Source of the DNA: Salinicoccus hispanicus
GTDB taxonomy: Bacteria; Bacillota; Bacilli; Staphylococcales; Salinicoccaceae
Reading direction: 5' to 3'
NCBI RefSeq assembly: GCF_009831115.1
Contig: NZ_WUUK01000005.1
Coordinates: 1 to 64,000 of the forward strand
Length of the DNA: 64,000 nt
Part shown: positions 17,765 to 27,909 of the stretch, piece by piece
How the letters are laid out: each line of letters starts with the position of its first letter
How positions within the stretch are numbered: position 1 is the stretch's first letter
Notes under the pieces: model-generated
Told to the model about the DNA's origin: nothing
Databases searched by the model: none
The model's input: only the letters and a program-made list of their open reading frames with translations
Translations under genes and position numbers: made by a program

Positions 17765-18311
17765 TCTGCTCGACTATAACGAGCAATTCGTAAACAACAA
17801 AGAATATGAACAGTATGTAACAACCAAATCACCTGATAAGAAACTGGTGCTCATATCCTGCATGGATACGAGATTGACAGAATTATCTACAAAAGCGCTC
17901 GGCCTCAAAAACGGAGACATCAAGCATATACAGAATGCTGGTGCAGTCATTTCCCATCCTTATGGAAGTACGATGAGAAGCATCCTGGTAGCTGTATACA
18001 TGCTCGGTGCAGATGAAGTCATGGTCATGGGTCACCACGACTGCGGTTTCGGTGCATTGAAGCCTGAGCCGATGATGAACAACATGATCGAGCGCGGCAT
18101 CACCGAAGAGACATTCGACGTGCTGAAGCATTCCGGCATCGATGTTGAAGGCTGGCTTAAAGGCTTTGACAGTGTCGAGGAAAGCATTACTGAAAGTGTT
18201 GGTAAGATCAAGCATCATCCATTGATGGTGAATGGTGTTCCAATTCACGGTACAGTTATCAATCCCGAAAATGGCAAGGTCGATCTTGTCGTCAATGGAT
18301 ATGAAGCATAA
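17748..18311 (+). CDS. Beta-class carbonic anhydrase (YtiB-like)
   Basis: 187 aa from ATG 17748. Beta carbonic anhydrase zinc ligands C38, H96 and C99 (in SCMDTR and GHHDCG) are present, with the D40/R42 dyad. It interconverts CO2 and bicarbonate in the cytosol. It resembles B. subtilis YtiB from the first residues. A longer in-frame start at 17682 would lie deep inside yihY and is not supported. It is coupled to yihY and followed by a strong terminator. Confidence 0.92.
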   Translation: MSLLHDLLDYNEQFVNNKEYEQYVTTKSPDKKLVLISCMDTRLTELSTKALGLKNGDIKHIQNAGAVISHPYGSTMRSILVAVYMLGADEVMVMGHHDCGFGALKPEPMMNNMIERGITEETFDVLKHSGIDVEGWLKGFDSVEESITESVGKIKHHPLMVNGVPIHGTVINPENGKVDLVVNGYEA

Positions 18312-18317
18312 GTGACC

Positions 18318-18352
18318 CATCCTCTACCCCAACCGGTAGAGGATGTTTTTTT
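18318..18352 (+). terminator. carbonic anhydrase gene terminator
   Basis: An 11-bp stem CATCCTCTACC / GGTAGAGGATG (18318-18328, 18335-18345) is followed by seven T. Confidence 0.92.
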
Positions 18353-18411
18353 ATCAGGCGGAACGGTTCCCAATCCACACACCTTTAGTGTATAATGTAA
18401 CCAAGGAGGGG

Positions 18412-18606
18412 ATGATGATGCGTATGGAAAACAAAGCCACCCAGCACATTGATATTGATCGCATGATCAATGAAGGCGGCTTCCAGCACTATTTCGTCGG
18501 TAGCGACCATCATGAAAGTGATACATCCCAACAGAACGACCGGATTGGTGCAGTGGACCTGCCGGAAGCCATAAACGATCCACCAGAGCAGAAAAAAGCC
18601 GGTTGA
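18412..18606 (+). CDS. Small hydrophilic protein, unrecognised
   Basis: About 62-64 aa. AAGGAGGGG (18403-18411) is followed by three ATGs in a row at 18412, 18415 and 18418; 18418 has the best spacing. The protein is His- and Asp-rich (HIDIDRMINEGG, GSDHHESDTS), has no membrane segment, and ends before a strong hairpin. It resembles no family I know. Strong translation signals and its own terminator support a real gene. Confidence 0.6.
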   Translation: MMMRMENKATQHIDIDRMINEGGFQHYFVGSDHHESDTSQQNDRIGAVDLPEAINDPPEQKKAG

Positions 18607-18615
18607 AACGAAACA

Positions 18616-18651
18616 AAGGATGGCATACATTTGTATGCCATCCTTATGTTT
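18616..18651. terminator. terminator between the small gene and map
   Basis: A perfect 14-bp stem (AAGGATGGCATACA 18616-18629, TGTATGCCATCCTT 18632-18645) lies between convergent genes. T-rich sequence follows on the plus strand. Confidence 0.82.
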
Positions 18652-18652
18652 T

Positions 18653-19411
<759 letters not shown>

Positions 19412-19507
19412 TCAACCCTACTTACCTTAAAAATTTTCTTCTGTAATTATTATAACAAACTCTTCGTGCTATACTAGGATGGTACTCATTAAAATATTGA
19501 AAGAAGC

Positions 19508-20542
19508 ATGACTATGAAATATGATATCCGTAAAATAATTGGCCCAAGAATAATAAAAACCGGCCTCTCAACGTTTTTGACTGCCCTGATATGCATATCA
19601 TTGGATCTGAGTCCGATCTTTGCGGTCATCACGGCCATTGTCACGATTGAACCGACTGCCTATGCTTCCTTGAAAAAGGCCTATGTACGTTTTCCGGCCT
19701 CGATCATTGGTGCATTCATTGCGGTAGTGTCTCTCTACCTGTTCGGTGAGAATGCATTCACCTATTCCTTGGCAGCGACATTGACCATTCTGGTCACATA
19801 TCGACTGAACCTGCATGCTGGTGTACTTGTGGCAGCCATCACTGCCGTCGCCATGGTGCCATCTGTACATGATGCCTACATATTCAACTTTCTTTCCAGA
19901 CTGGCAACCACCACCATCGGTCTTGCTACAAGCACGCTGATCAACTTCCTGATCCTTCCGCCCAAGTATGCCGGACAGATTGAAGCAATCACAAAAACAA
20001 CCACACAGCAGACCCATCAGCTGCTTGTGCAGCGCCTGCGTGAGATGATGGCAGGAAAGTATGAATCGGACAAAAGTGAGAAGTCATATGCAAAAGTGCA
20101 GTCATCAATTGCAAATGCAGAGCAGCTCCTGAAATATCAGCAGGATGAATACCGGTATCATAAGTCGAACCGTGAAGAGATGCGGCTGATGAATCGCCTT
20201 GAGCGCGAATTGCAATTCAAGAAACTGTACTTTACACATCTTGGCAACCTGATCTACCTTCCTGAGAACATATCCATGAAATTCAGCAGCCAGGAAAAAG
20301 CGGCCATAGAAGAAATCATCAGACATCTCGATGGAGATCCGGACACGCTCACAATGACCAACTCTGCAGTCCGGTTCATCAGGCGTCATATCAGGGATCT
20401 GGATGAAGAGGCGGATGCCTTCAAGATCCATATTCTTTACGAAATCATCATCATCTACCAGATGATTGTACAACATCATAAGTCAGGTTCCAAACCTCAG
20501 AAACTGCCGGCCACCAGTACAGCCGATTCGGATGCTACATGA
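19508..20542 (+). CDS. DUF939/aromatic acid exporter family membrane protein (UPF0421-like)
   Basis: 344 aa, collinear with the S. aureus UPF0421 protein ([48 protein letters not shown]). Membrane helices lie in residues 10-150, followed by a charged cytoplasmic helical domain with [14 protein letters not shown]. It is paralogous to the protein at 4278-5390. The last 8 nt overlap the convergent dinB gene. The substrate is unknown. Confidence 0.85.
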   Translation: MTMKYDIRKIIGPRIIKTGLSTFLTALICISLDLSPIFAVITAIVTIEPTAYASLKKAYVRFPASIIGAFIAVVSLYLFGENAFTYSLAATLTILVTYRLNLHAGVLVAAITAVAMVPSVHDAYIFNFLSRLATTTIGLATSTLINFLILPPKYAGQIEAITKTTTQQTHQLLVQRLREMMAGKYESDKSEKSYAKVQSSIANAEQLLKYQQDEYRYHKSNREEMRLMNRLERELQFKKLYFTHLGNLIYLPENISMKFSSQEKAAIEEIIRHLDGDPDTLTMTNSAVRFIRRHIRDLDEEADAFKIHILYEIIIIYQMIVQHHKSGSKPQKLPATSTADSDAT

Positions 20543-21602
20543 AATCATAGATTGTCAAGTTTCGATACGTCCGGTCCGCAAGCTGGGATACGGTGACCCC
20601 GATGAGCCTTATAGGCACATCGGGGTCTTTCAATTCATGGTAGAGACTATAGGCATAGTGATAGATTTCTTCTTCAGTGAATATCGGGTTGTTTGCCATC
20701 ATCTGTCTGGAATGCGTCACATAATCGGCTGTCTTCATCTTGACGGTGACGACCTTGGCTGCAAACTGCTGCAGCTCCAGCTTCTCTCCCACTTTCCCAC
20801 TCAGCTCCTCGATGACTTTCAGTATTTCGTCATCATCATTGATGTCATAGTTGAACGTCGTCTCCTTGCCGATCGATTTCCGGATGCGCTCCACCTTGAG
20901 TTCGGAAGTACCGATGCCGCGGGCCTTCTGGTATAGACTTGTCCCCTTTTTGCCGAAGTGCTGAACCAGCGACTTTTCATCCCATTCATAAAGATCTTTA
21001 CCCGTATTGATTTCAAGTGATTTCATCTTTTCTTCCGTCACACGGCCAACACCAGGAAAATCACTGATTTCAAGTCCGAAGAGAATATCCTGTACGTTAT
21101 CATAATGAATCACTGTCGTCCCAGCAGGCTTGTTCATTCCGGACGCAATCTTGGCCAGATACCTGTTATAGGAAATGCCGCTTGATGAAGTCAGTTTCGT
21201 GACATCGAATATATCGCGCTGTATATCCAGCGCAATCGCTTGAGCGGAACGTTCTCTTGAAACCAGATGGGTAATGTCCAGATAGGCCTCATCCAAAGAT
21301 AAAGGCTCCACGATTTCAGTATAGCTGAGAAAGATGTCCATGATTTTCCTGGAATCGGCTTTATACGTATCGAACCTCGGTCTGACATATATTCCATTTG
21401 GACACAGCTTATACGCCTGCTTGGTCGGCATCGCAGAGTGCACACCGAACTTTCTCGCTTCATAGCTCGCTGTCGCGACAACGCCCCGGCTCTCCGACTT
21501 GCCGCCTACGATGATCGGTTTGCCCCGGTATTCCGGGTTGTCACGCTGCTCCACCTGGGCATAAAAGGCATCCATGTCGATATGAATGATTCTTCTCTCC
21601 AT
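20535..21602 (-). CDS. dinB: DNA polymerase IV (Y-family)
   Basis: 355 aa from ATG 21602 after AGGTGG; the in-frame GTG at 21611 is part of that site. The Y-family catalytic motifs [14 protein letters not shown] and [12 protein letters not shown] carry the metal-binding carboxylates. The HhH thumb region is [12 protein letters not shown]. It performs translesion synthesis. The C-terminus ends in RNLTIYDFM without an obvious beta-clamp QLxLF motif, though QLAD lies near the end. Confidence 0.95.
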   Translation of the reverse strand: MERRIIHIDMDAFYAQVEQRDNPEYRGKPIIVGGKSESRGVVATASYEARKFGVHSAMPTKQAYKLCPNGIYVRPRFDTYKADSRKIMDIFLSYTEIVEPLSLDEAYLDITHLVSRERSAQAIALDIQRDIFDVTKLTSSSGISYNRYLAKIASGMNKPAGTTVIHYDNVQDILFGLEISDFPGVGRVTEEKMKSLEINTGKDLYEWDEKSLVQHFGKKGTSLYQKARGIGTSELKVERIRKSIGKETTFNYDINDDDEILKVIEELSGKVGEKLELQQFAAKVVTVKMKTADYVTHSRQMMANNPIFTEEEIYHYAYSLYHELKDPDVPIRLIGVTVSQLADRTYRNLTIYDFM

Positions 21603-21659
21603 AGCATCCACCTGTTAGAAATTATTTACCTGATTATAACATACTGCGAACAGACGTTC

Positions 21660-22229
21660 CTACCCCATACGGGGATGTGTTTCATATATGGTCATGCCGA
21701 CATCGGTATCTTCGACGTATTCCATATGTCTATACTTATATAGAAGGTAGATGTAGTAGAAATCCCCGGCACATGCGCCGGTATGGAGTGCAATCAGATA
21801 TTTGTAGGCCACATGCGGAAAACTGAACATCAGAATGAGCAATACTGTCGTGATGATCACAAAAGGCATCATTATGATGGTTGCGAAATGCCTTTTCGTA
21901 AATATCTCCCCAGGCGCTGCTGCATAGAAAAGTCCAGCCTTGTAGCCAAATCTGACGCGCCCTTTTGGTGCAAACACTTTGAAAAATATACCGTGTATGG
22001 CTTCGTGGGCAGTAATGACCGCAAACATGATCGCAATGATCAGAAAGACTGCTCCGAAAATGCCGAAGCGTTCCTTGCCGACCAGCGCAGAACCGATATC
22101 ATCCATGAATAGCACATCGAATATCAGAAACGGCAGGAATAAAGCAATGGTGATGCCTATGGCCAGTGTATTCAGTGTGCGCATCGCTGTCTTATCCTTG
22201 AAGATGTCGAACACATACTTTCTGCTCAT
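21660..22229 (-). CDS. DUF3267 putative zincin membrane protein
   Basis: 189 aa from ATG 22229, preceded by AAAGGAGGTGGG. Four or so membrane helices are present. HEAIHG after the second helix and a downstream acidic/His-containing segment (ALHTGACAGDFYY) are the DUF3267 putative zinc metalloprotease signature. The family resembles M50/M48-type intramembrane or membrane-bound peptidases; substrate and activity are unproven. Confidence 0.8.
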   Translation of the reverse strand: MSRKYVFDIFKDKTAMRTLNTLAIGITIALFLPFLIFDVLFMDDIGSALVGKERFGIFGAVFLIIAIMFAVITAHEAIHGIFFKVFAPKGRVRFGYKAGLFYAAAPGEIFTKRHFATIIMMPFVIITTVLLILMFSFPHVAYKYLIALHTGACAGDFYYIYLLYKYRHMEYVEDTDVGMTIYETHPRMG

Positions 22230-22330
22230 CAACCCACCTCCTTTTAAAAGCACTGTAACACAACATGTATAAATAATGTTAGACTATCCTATAAACGAAT
22301 ATCGTCTGAAGAAGGACAGGAGGAAATCGC

Positions 22331-23371
22331 ATGGCACGTTTTACAGTAGTGGGTGGCGGCATTGCAGGTGCTTCCACCGCCTATCACCTGGCCAAAGCAG
22401 GCCACAAGGTCACGGTGTATGACCGGGCAGACACAGGCCAGGCGACCGATGCTTCCGCCGGCATCATATGCCCGTGGATCAGCCAGAGAAGGAATAAGAA
22501 GTGGTATCGTCTCGTAAAAGAGAGTGCCAAGTACTACCCTGAGTTCATTGCTGAACTTCAAAAAGAGACAGGCCTTGATACAGGATATAGAAGAGAAGGT
22601 TCCATCAGTCTGGTCAAAGATGATCATATACAGGATCTTGCCTTCGAACGGATCCAGTCAAAACAGGCAGATGCGCCTGAGATGGGCGATGTGCGGAAAG
22701 TTTCAAGAGAAGAAGTGAAAGAGATGCATCCGAACCTGACCAATCTCTATCCTGGTGTATATGTGGAAGGTGGCGGACAGGTGAAGGGCGCCATTCTGCT
22801 TAAAGCATTGAAGGCGGGATTTCTGAAGCATGGTGGTGAATGGATCAACGCTGACTATGATGGACAGAGTGTCGATGGCACACTCATCTATGCCACCGGT
22901 GCCTGGGGCATAGAGCAGCATCACGATCCGGAAGTGAGGCACCAGAGATCGGAAGTCCTCCATTTCAGACTGGCAGACAGTCGGAACAGTGGTCATACAC
23001 CGGTCGTCATGGCACTCGGTCCCATCTATATTGTAGAAATGGGTATGAACCAGTATGCCATCGGTACCACCCATGAAGATACGGAAAGCTTTTCAGCCTT
23101 ACCATCACAGGAGAACTATGAATACTTGCGCGCGTTGGCGCATCGCTATTTCCCGGATTCCGAGATTGAAGACGTCAGCATGATGGTCGGACTGAAGCCC
23201 TATACGAGAGACTTCCTGCCCTTCCTCGGCCACGTCAAAGAGAATGTCTTTGTCATCAACGGCATGGGGGCAACCGGACTGACAGCAAGTCCGCTTGTCG
23301 GGCGCGAAGTCGCGCGCTACTTGAACAAGGAAGATACAACGCTCGATATCAGCGACTATTCCTATATCTAG
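22331..23371 (+). CDS. FAD-dependent oxidoreductase (DAO family)
   Basis: 346 aa. An N-terminal Rossmann fold with GGGIAGASTAYHLA and an acidic residue at the end of strand 2 (VYDRAD) binds FAD; a DAO-type substrate domain follows, and the C-terminal FVINGMGATGLTASPLVG completes the FAD site. It is likely a D-amino acid, glycine or sarcosine oxidase-like enzyme; the substrate is unknown. AGGAGGAAAT precedes the ATG. It is monocistronic by its terminator. Confidence 0.88.
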   Translation: MARFTVVGGGIAGASTAYHLAKAGHKVTVYDRADTGQATDASAGIICPWISQRRNKKWYRLVKESAKYYPEFIAELQKETGLDTGYRREGSISLVKDDHIQDLAFERIQSKQADAPEMGDVRKVSREEVKEMHPNLTNLYPGVYVEGGGQVKGAILLKALKAGFLKHGGEWINADYDGQSVDGTLIYATGAWGIEQHHDPEVRHQRSEVLHFRLADSRNSGHTPVVMALGPIYIVEMGMNQYAIGTTHEDTESFSALPSQENYEYLRALAHRYFPDSEIEDVSMMVGLKPYTRDFLPFLGHVKENVFVINGMGATGLTASPLVGREVARYLNKEDTTLDISDYSYI

Positions 23372-23399
23372 AAGGCAGTCCACACTGCCTTCTTCTTTT
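23370..23399 (+). terminator. terminator of the FAD oxidoreductase gene
   Basis: AGAAGGCAGT (23370-23379) and ACTGCCTTCT (23384-23393) form a 10-bp stem, followed by a T-rich run. The stem begins in the stop codon. Confidence 0.85.
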
Positions 23400-23509
23400 A
23401 ATCAAAATCACCTGATTGCTTTGCCACCCACCTCCCATATATAATAAAATGAATAAATATCATAAATTCAGTATTCTATTACACAGTTGTTAAGAAAGTA
23501 GGTTCGAAA

Positions 23510-24886
23510 TTGAATATATTATATAATGAAAAGATATTGCGGAATTTCTTCTACATCTATGCCGTCCTCTTCATCCTTTTTCTCATCTACTTTTTCAGCA
23601 ATATCGAATTCCTCGAACCACTTGTCAACTACCTGGCATTCGCTGTGCTGCTGTTGTCCTGGCTGTTCAGTTCCAGACTATTCAAGATCATCGGATTTGT
23701 TTTCATTTCAGCAGGAATAATACTGAGTCTCAGTGCCGGAGAAGGCTTGGGTTCAATCATCGGCAATACGATGAGCAATATGCCCCTTCTGCTCTTCTTC
23801 AGTACACTGCCATGGATCGGTACAGTCGTAAAAGTGGGAGGACTCGACGACAGCATCACCGAGATGATACAGGATCGTGCAAACAAGGTCGAAAATATTT
23901 ATGGCAGAAGCATATTCACCACCTATTTTTTCGGCATATTCCTGAATATTTCAGCCATCTATATCATCCAGCAGTTGCTCGGTGAACTCTTCAAGCGTTC
24001 TGAAGTCGCTTTTAAAAATGAATTCATCATCAAATCCACACTGCGGGCGTTTGCAATGGCTGTCATATGGAGCCCGCTCGAAGTCATCGTCGGTTTGACT
24101 GTGGACTCTACCGGTGTCTCCTATTTCGCGCTGCTGCCCTGGCTGTTTGCAACATCCGTCATTGTTGGACTGACGGAAGTGCAGATCTCAAAGCGTCAGT
24201 TCAGAGGACTCACCATCGATGCCCCACTTTATGATATCGACAACAGTGCAATGATACGGTCGATTGTGAAGATGGCCATCCTGCTGCTGTCATTCCTATC
24301 GCTTGTAATGGTATTGAATGCCTACTCGACGCTCGGCTTCATCATGACAGTGGCTTTGATCATCATTCCTTTCAGTTTTGCCGCAGCTTTCGTCATGAAG
24401 CGGTTCCCGATATTTCTCAAAACAGGATGGAAATCATGGAAGAGTCATAACAACCATATGCAGAACTTCTCTGTGCTGTTTCTCTCACTCGGGGTTTTCT
24501 CTGGCGGATTCAACAGCAGTGCAGCACCTGGAGCGATGCAGCAGGTTTTCAGCTACGTTGATTCGTTTCTGATCCTGATTCTGCTGCTCATCATGCTTGT
24601 CATCTATGGACTGGCGATGTTTGGTGTCCATCCAGTTGCTACGCTGGCGATACTGGCAGAAGTGCTGATGCCCGTAATTACACCTGAAAATGCACTCAGC
24701 ATCGGCATCGTCATGGTCGTCTGTGGTCTTGGTATTTCCGCTGCCGCACCTTATGGTATCAATGCCACCATGACTTCGCAGAGCATGGGCATCAATCCCT
24801 ACAGCATTACGAAATTAAACATGGGGTTTTCACTCCGCATGGCGGCCATCGGCATAACGATGGCGATGATTGCACTCCTCATATAA
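23510..24886 (+). CDS. Polytopic membrane protein, transporter-like, unrecognised
   Basis: 458 aa with roughly 11-12 hydrophobic helices. Features include re-entrant-like polar stretches (FGVHPVATLAILAEVL, GISAAAPYGINATMTSQSMG) repeated in both halves, suggestive of an ion-transporter-superfamily fold such as anion or dicarboxylate permeases. This is a structural impression; no family was recognised. The likely start is a TTG (23510) with only a weak site (AGTAGG). It is followed by a clear terminator. Confidence 0.6.
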   Translation: MNILYNEKILRNFFYIYAVLFILFLIYFFSNIEFLEPLVNYLAFAVLLLSWLFSSRLFKIIGFVFISAGIILSLSAGEGLGSIIGNTMSNMPLLLFFSTLPWIGTVVKVGGLDDSITEMIQDRANKVENIYGRSIFTTYFFGIFLNISAIYIIQQLLGELFKRSEVAFKNEFIIKSTLRAFAMAVIWSPLEVIVGLTVDSTGVSYFALLPWLFATSVIVGLTEVQISKRQFRGLTIDAPLYDIDNSAMIRSIVKMAILLLSFLSLVMVLNAYSTLGFIMTVALIIIPFSFAAAFVMKRFPIFLKTGWKSWKSHNNHMQNFSVLFLSLGVFSGGFNSSAAPGAMQQVFSYVDSFLILILLLIMLVIYGLAMFGVHPVATLAILAEVLMPVITPENALSIGIVMVVCGLGISAAAPYGINATMTSQSMGINPYSITKLNMGFSLRMAAIGITMAMIALLI

Positions 24887-24887
24887 G

Positions 24888-24918
24888 AAAAGGGAAGCCC
24901 GGAAGGGTTTCCCTTTTT
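24888..24918 (+). terminator. terminator of the membrane protein gene
   Basis: An imperfect GC-rich hairpin (AAAAGGGAAgCCC ... GGGtTTCCCTTTTT) followed by a T-run. Confidence 0.82.
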
Positions 24919-24937
24919 AGTTTGCTAAGACAGTATG

Positions 24938-25432
24938 TCATCTGATCTTCCTTCTTTTATTCAGTCCATGAATGATTGGAATACCAATCAGCAGAAAAAT
25001 GAGCGGAAGCAGCATGACTCCGAACAATGCACTCCCTTCCAGCGCAACAGATAGGATCTCCAATATGATTATCGAAAAAATGATAAGCGTCATATTCTTC
25101 GCCATATTAAGCATCTGACGGCTATTAAGATAGAATGCCTCCCGATTACCTTCATTCAGACGAGATGGGTAGTTATGCACTTGAGGGTACCTCTCAAGGA
25201 CTTCCATCAGAATTGTCACAACAACTGCAACGGCAGGCAGAATCAATAATGTAGCAGGAGATCCATATTGGTCAGCTTCACCGGACAGACCAAAATGAAG
25301 CGGCACTGTTTCAGGCAATGCGTTCCACTTCAACAGCATAAAAGCAACAACAGCAAAAAAAGCACTGTAGCAGATGGCATTCGAAACCTTTTCCAACAGT
25401 GTTCTAGGAATAGTGAGATCTGATTGATTCAT
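24938..25432 (-). CDS. DUF1648 domain membrane protein
   Basis: 164 aa. DUF1648 is shown by LPETVPLHFGLSGEADQYGSP after the first helix, with four membrane helices in all and a basic end (KRRKIR). Related proteins include SdpI-type immunity/membrane proteins; no SdpC-like toxin is visible nearby. ATG 25432 is 9 nt after AAAGGA; the ATG at 25441 is too close. An extended TATAAT -10 (25465-25470) lies upstream. Confidence 0.82.
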   Translation of the reverse strand: MNQSDLTIPRTLLEKVSNAICYSAFFAVVAFMLLKWNALPETVPLHFGLSGEADQYGSPATLLILPAVAVVVTILMEVLERYPQVHNYPSRLNEGNREAFYLNSRQMLNMAKNMTLIIFSIIILEILSVALEGSALFGVMLLPLIFLLIGIPIIHGLNKRRKIR

Positions 25433-25474
25433 TCTGCACATTCCTTTCAGAGGTATTATGTCTGATTATAGCAT

Positions 25475-25502
25475 TAACGGGGAGCCCCTGGGCTCCCCGT
25501 TA
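25475..25502. terminator. strong hairpin downstream of ohr
   Basis: A perfect 13-bp stem (TAACGGGGAGCCC / GGGCTCCCCGTTA, 25475-25487 and 25490-25502). There is no long T-run, but its stability and place after ohr on the minus strand suggest a terminator. Confidence 0.65.
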
Positions 25503-25513
25503 GTCGTCTACTG

Positions 25514-25939
25514 CTATTTCGCTGTTCCTTTAATTTCTACATCGATACCATTGTGTGCCATTTTGGAGTACGGGCATAACTGGTGTGCTTTCTCCACGTA
25601 TTCCTCAGCTTTGTCCTGATCGATGCCTTCAAATTCAACTTCGATTTCTGCAGATAGTTTGAATCCGCCGTCCGATTCGTCCTTCAAGAGTCTTGCTGTT
25701 GCCATGACCACGCGTTGCACATCGCCAGCCTTATCCTTCTTCAATACACCATCCAGGGCACTATTGAAGCATGCACTGTATGCTGCGGCGAAAAGCTGTT
25801 CCGGGTTCGTTTCCTTGGTATCTTCACCGGACATCTGTTTCGGCTGTTTCACATTCATTGAAAATGATTTGTCTTCGCTGTGGACTTCTCCTTCTCTACC
25901 GCCAGTATTGATCATCTTGACTTCGTACAATGGTTTCAT
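25514..25939 (-). CDS. ohr: Organic hydroperoxide resistance protein Ohr
   Basis: 141 aa, OsmC/Ohr fold. Both redox cysteines are present: the first in AYSACFNSALD and the second in HQLCPYSKM, the spacing of Ohr. It reduces organic peroxides, usually with lipoyl-protein electrons. Start ATG 25939 follows AAAGGAG. No OhrR repressor gene is adjacent in the window. Confidence 0.93.
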   Translation of the reverse strand: MKPLYEVKMINTGGREGEVHSEDKSFSMNVKQPKQMSGEDTKETNPEQLFAAAYSACFNSALDGVLKKDKAGDVQRVVMATARLLKDESDGGFKLSAEIEVEFEGIDQDKAEEYVEKAHQLCPYSKMAHNGIDVEIKGTAK

Positions 25940-26012
25940 TAAAGCTCAACTCCTTTATCAGTATGTCTCCATTGTATGGAACTCTGCCCCAACTATCAAA
26001 CAAACTGCCCGG

Positions 26013-27026
26013 TCACTCACATGCATGACCATCCTTATTGCCGTCCATTTTCAGCTGATACGCTGCATGGTCCGCGTACACACCTTCCGGATATACTTGC
26101 CTCAGTTCGGTACAGTTTGCGAAATTCTCCTGCTGATCTCTGATATCATTCCCGCTCTCTTCCTGATAGACATCGGAATCATACGGATGATCAAGAGACC
26201 ATATGCCGATGGCTGCCGCTTCAGCTTCCACCTCTGCCGCTTCCAGTTGCTCCAGGTACTTTGTATTCGGCGGATTGATGTATTTTACCTGTGCCAGCCC
26301 TTCCCTGACCAGAGTTTCGTTGACCATCTCTCCATCTGCGTAGATGTATGCCAAATACCTGTCATAATGATCCTGCTCCGGACCGACGTCGAATTCCACT
26401 TCAATGAGCGATGCCGCCTCGAGGATCTCTTTGGTTCTCGCAGAAGCTTCCTTGCCAAAAGGCTGTGCACCCACTCTTGGATGGTTCGTTTCTGGTGTGT
26501 CGATGAGCAGATACCTGAAGGAAGCCTCTTCACCGTTGAAGTTGAAACGTGTTGTATCCCCGTCAATAAATGATGATACCGTAACAGGAATTCTCCCTTC
26601 AGTCGGAAGAGACCTATCTTCCGCGCCGAAGATCCCATTGAGTTCCCGGACCGGATCTTCATCACCGTCCACGACAAGGAAAGCAATCGCAAATGCGGCA
26701 AGTGCAGTGACGAGAGCAATACCAGCGTATCTCAGATGCCCTTTTGCAGCCCTTTTTTCCGTTTTGTTCATCAGATGAATGATGAATATGCCTATGGCGA
26801 TCAGTATAAGGTAAGCACCGACTGTACTAAAGCCTGCCCCGAGGCTGAGTTCCGTGTCCATCAGCGCAGCAACGAGTGCCAGAACAATCGCAACTGTAAT
26901 CATCATGATGGAAACTTGCCAAGACTGCTTATGATTTTTACTTGTCGCACGTTTAACGAGACCTATACCGAAGGTCACGCCCGTTATCAAAGCGGTAATT
27001 ATCGATAATATTAGAAACAAATTCAT
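26013..27026 (-). CDS. Membrane-anchored thermonuclease (SNase) with excalibur domain
   Basis: 337 aa from ATG 27026 after AGAGGGAT. Four predicted membrane helices (about 2-23, 37-56, 67-86, 100-119) precede an SNase domain (145-280). All staphylococcal nuclease active-site residues are conserved: D157, R171, D176, E179 and R223 (D21, R35, D40, E43 and R87 in Nuc). A calcium-binding excalibur domain with C305, C336 and DGNKDGHACE closes the protein. The nuclease would face outside and degrade extracellular nucleic acid. The multi-helix anchor is unusual compared with secreted Nuc. Confidence 0.9.
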   Translation of the reverse strand: MNLFLILSIITALITGVTFGIGLVKRATSKNHKQSWQVSIMMITVAIVLALVAALMDTELSLGAGFSTVGAYLILIAIGIFIIHLMNKTEKRAAKGHLRYAGIALVTALAAFAIAFLVVDGDEDPVRELNGIFGAEDRSLPTEGRIPVTVSSFIDGDTTRFNFNGEEASFRYLLIDTPETNHPRVGAQPFGKEASARTKEILEAASLIEVEFDVGPEQDHYDRYLAYIYADGEMVNETLVREGLAQVKYINPPNTKYLEQLEAAEVEAEAAAIGIWSLDHPYDSDVYQEESGNDIRDQQENFANCTELRQVYPEGVYADHAAYQLKMDGNKDGHACE

Positions 27027-27125
27027 ATGATCCCTCTTATTCATTCGATTACTTCAATACTACTACAGTCATCCTCAGACGCAATCCATTTTTGCGAATC
27101 AGTATGACACCTCTTAAATTTGTTC

Positions 27126-27155
27126 ATAATCAATATACATTTATTGATTATCAAT
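27126..27155. promoter_or_regulatory. inverted repeats, candidate operator for the DUF2975/HTH pair
   Basis: A perfect 9-bp inverted repeat ATAATCAAT (27126-27134) / ATTGATTAT (27143-27151) overlaps a second dyad TTGATTATCAA (27145-27155). They lie 45-75 bp before the DUF2975 start, next to a TATAAT-like -10. They may be the binding site of the co-encoded Xre regulator. Confidence 0.45.
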
Positions 27156-27201
27156 AAATCATGTATTATGATAATATATATAATATTGTGAGGTGTAAAA
27201 A

Positions 27202-27678
27202 ATGAAACGTGGATCATCCTTATTTCTAAAAGCTGCCGTCATACTTATGGCTCTGCCCGTCCTGGCCGGCTTCATCTATCTGATATACTTTTTATTAAGA
27301 AACCCGATCAATCCCGAGTACGCCCTGATCCTATACCCGATCGTCATCGGCATACTGCTGACAGTACTGCCCTACATCTTTGCCCTCACCCAGGGGTTCA
27401 AGCTGCTTAATTACATTGACCGGAGGGATGCGTTCTCCAATCTGTCCGTCAAGGCGCTCCAGAAAATCAAGATTTCCGCATTCATCATCAGTGGCATTTA
27501 TTTCGTAATTCTGCCGTTCGTCTATATCGTAGCGGAAATCGATGACGCGCCCGGACTGATCATCATGGGCATGGTACCAGTATTCGCCGCACTGGTCATC
27601 GCATTTTTTGCTGCCATCCTGGAAAAACTGCTGGATGAAGCCATCAATATCAAAACTGAAAATGAACTGACAGTCTGA
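27202..27678 (+). CDS. DUF2975 family membrane protein
   Basis: 158 aa with four membrane helices. The segment around FKLLNYIDRRDAFSNLSVKALQKIK is typical of DUF2975, a family regularly found next to YozG-type HTH regulators, as here (9-nt gap). GAGGTG precedes the ATG. The family is thought to partner the regulator; its activity is unknown. Confidence 0.85.
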   Translation: MKRGSSLFLKAAVILMALPVLAGFIYLIYFLLRNPINPEYALILYPIVIGILLTVLPYIFALTQGFKLLNYIDRRDAFSNLSVKALQKIKISAFIISGIYFVILPFVYIVAEIDDAPGLIIMGMVPVFAALVIAFFAAILEKLLDEAINIKTENELTV

Positions 27679-27687
27679 GGTGAGAAT

Positions 27688-27909
27688 ATGACAATCAGAA
27701 TAAATATTGATGTGATGCTGGCCAAGCGGAAAATGAGCGTCACTGAACTATCCAATAAAGTGGGCATTACGATGGCCAACCTATCCATTCTGAAAAATGG
27801 AAAGGCCAAGGCGATTCGATTTTCCACGCTTGAAGCACTGTGCATTGCACTCGATTGCCAGCCTGGAGACATACTGGAGTACGAAAGCAGCAGTAACGAC
27901 GAAGAATAG
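27688..27909 (+). CDS. Small Xre-family regulator (YozG-like)
   Basis: 73 aa, essentially one Cro/CI-type HTH: VMLAKRKMSVTELSNKVGITMANLSILKNGKAKAI forms helices 1-3, then LEALCIALDCQPGDILEYE. It binds DNA, probably autoregulating the DUF2975 operon through the upstream inverted repeats (inferred). It overlaps nothing and ends just before a terminator. Confidence 0.9.
   Translation: MTIRINIDVMLAKRKMSVTELSNKVGITMANLSILKNGKAKAIRFSTLEALCIALDCQPGDILEYESSSNDEE

Noticed and set aside
24938-25432. DUF1648 protein as SdpI-type immunity in a toxin system
   Set aside because: No SdpC-like toxin or SdpR-like regulator is adjacent.
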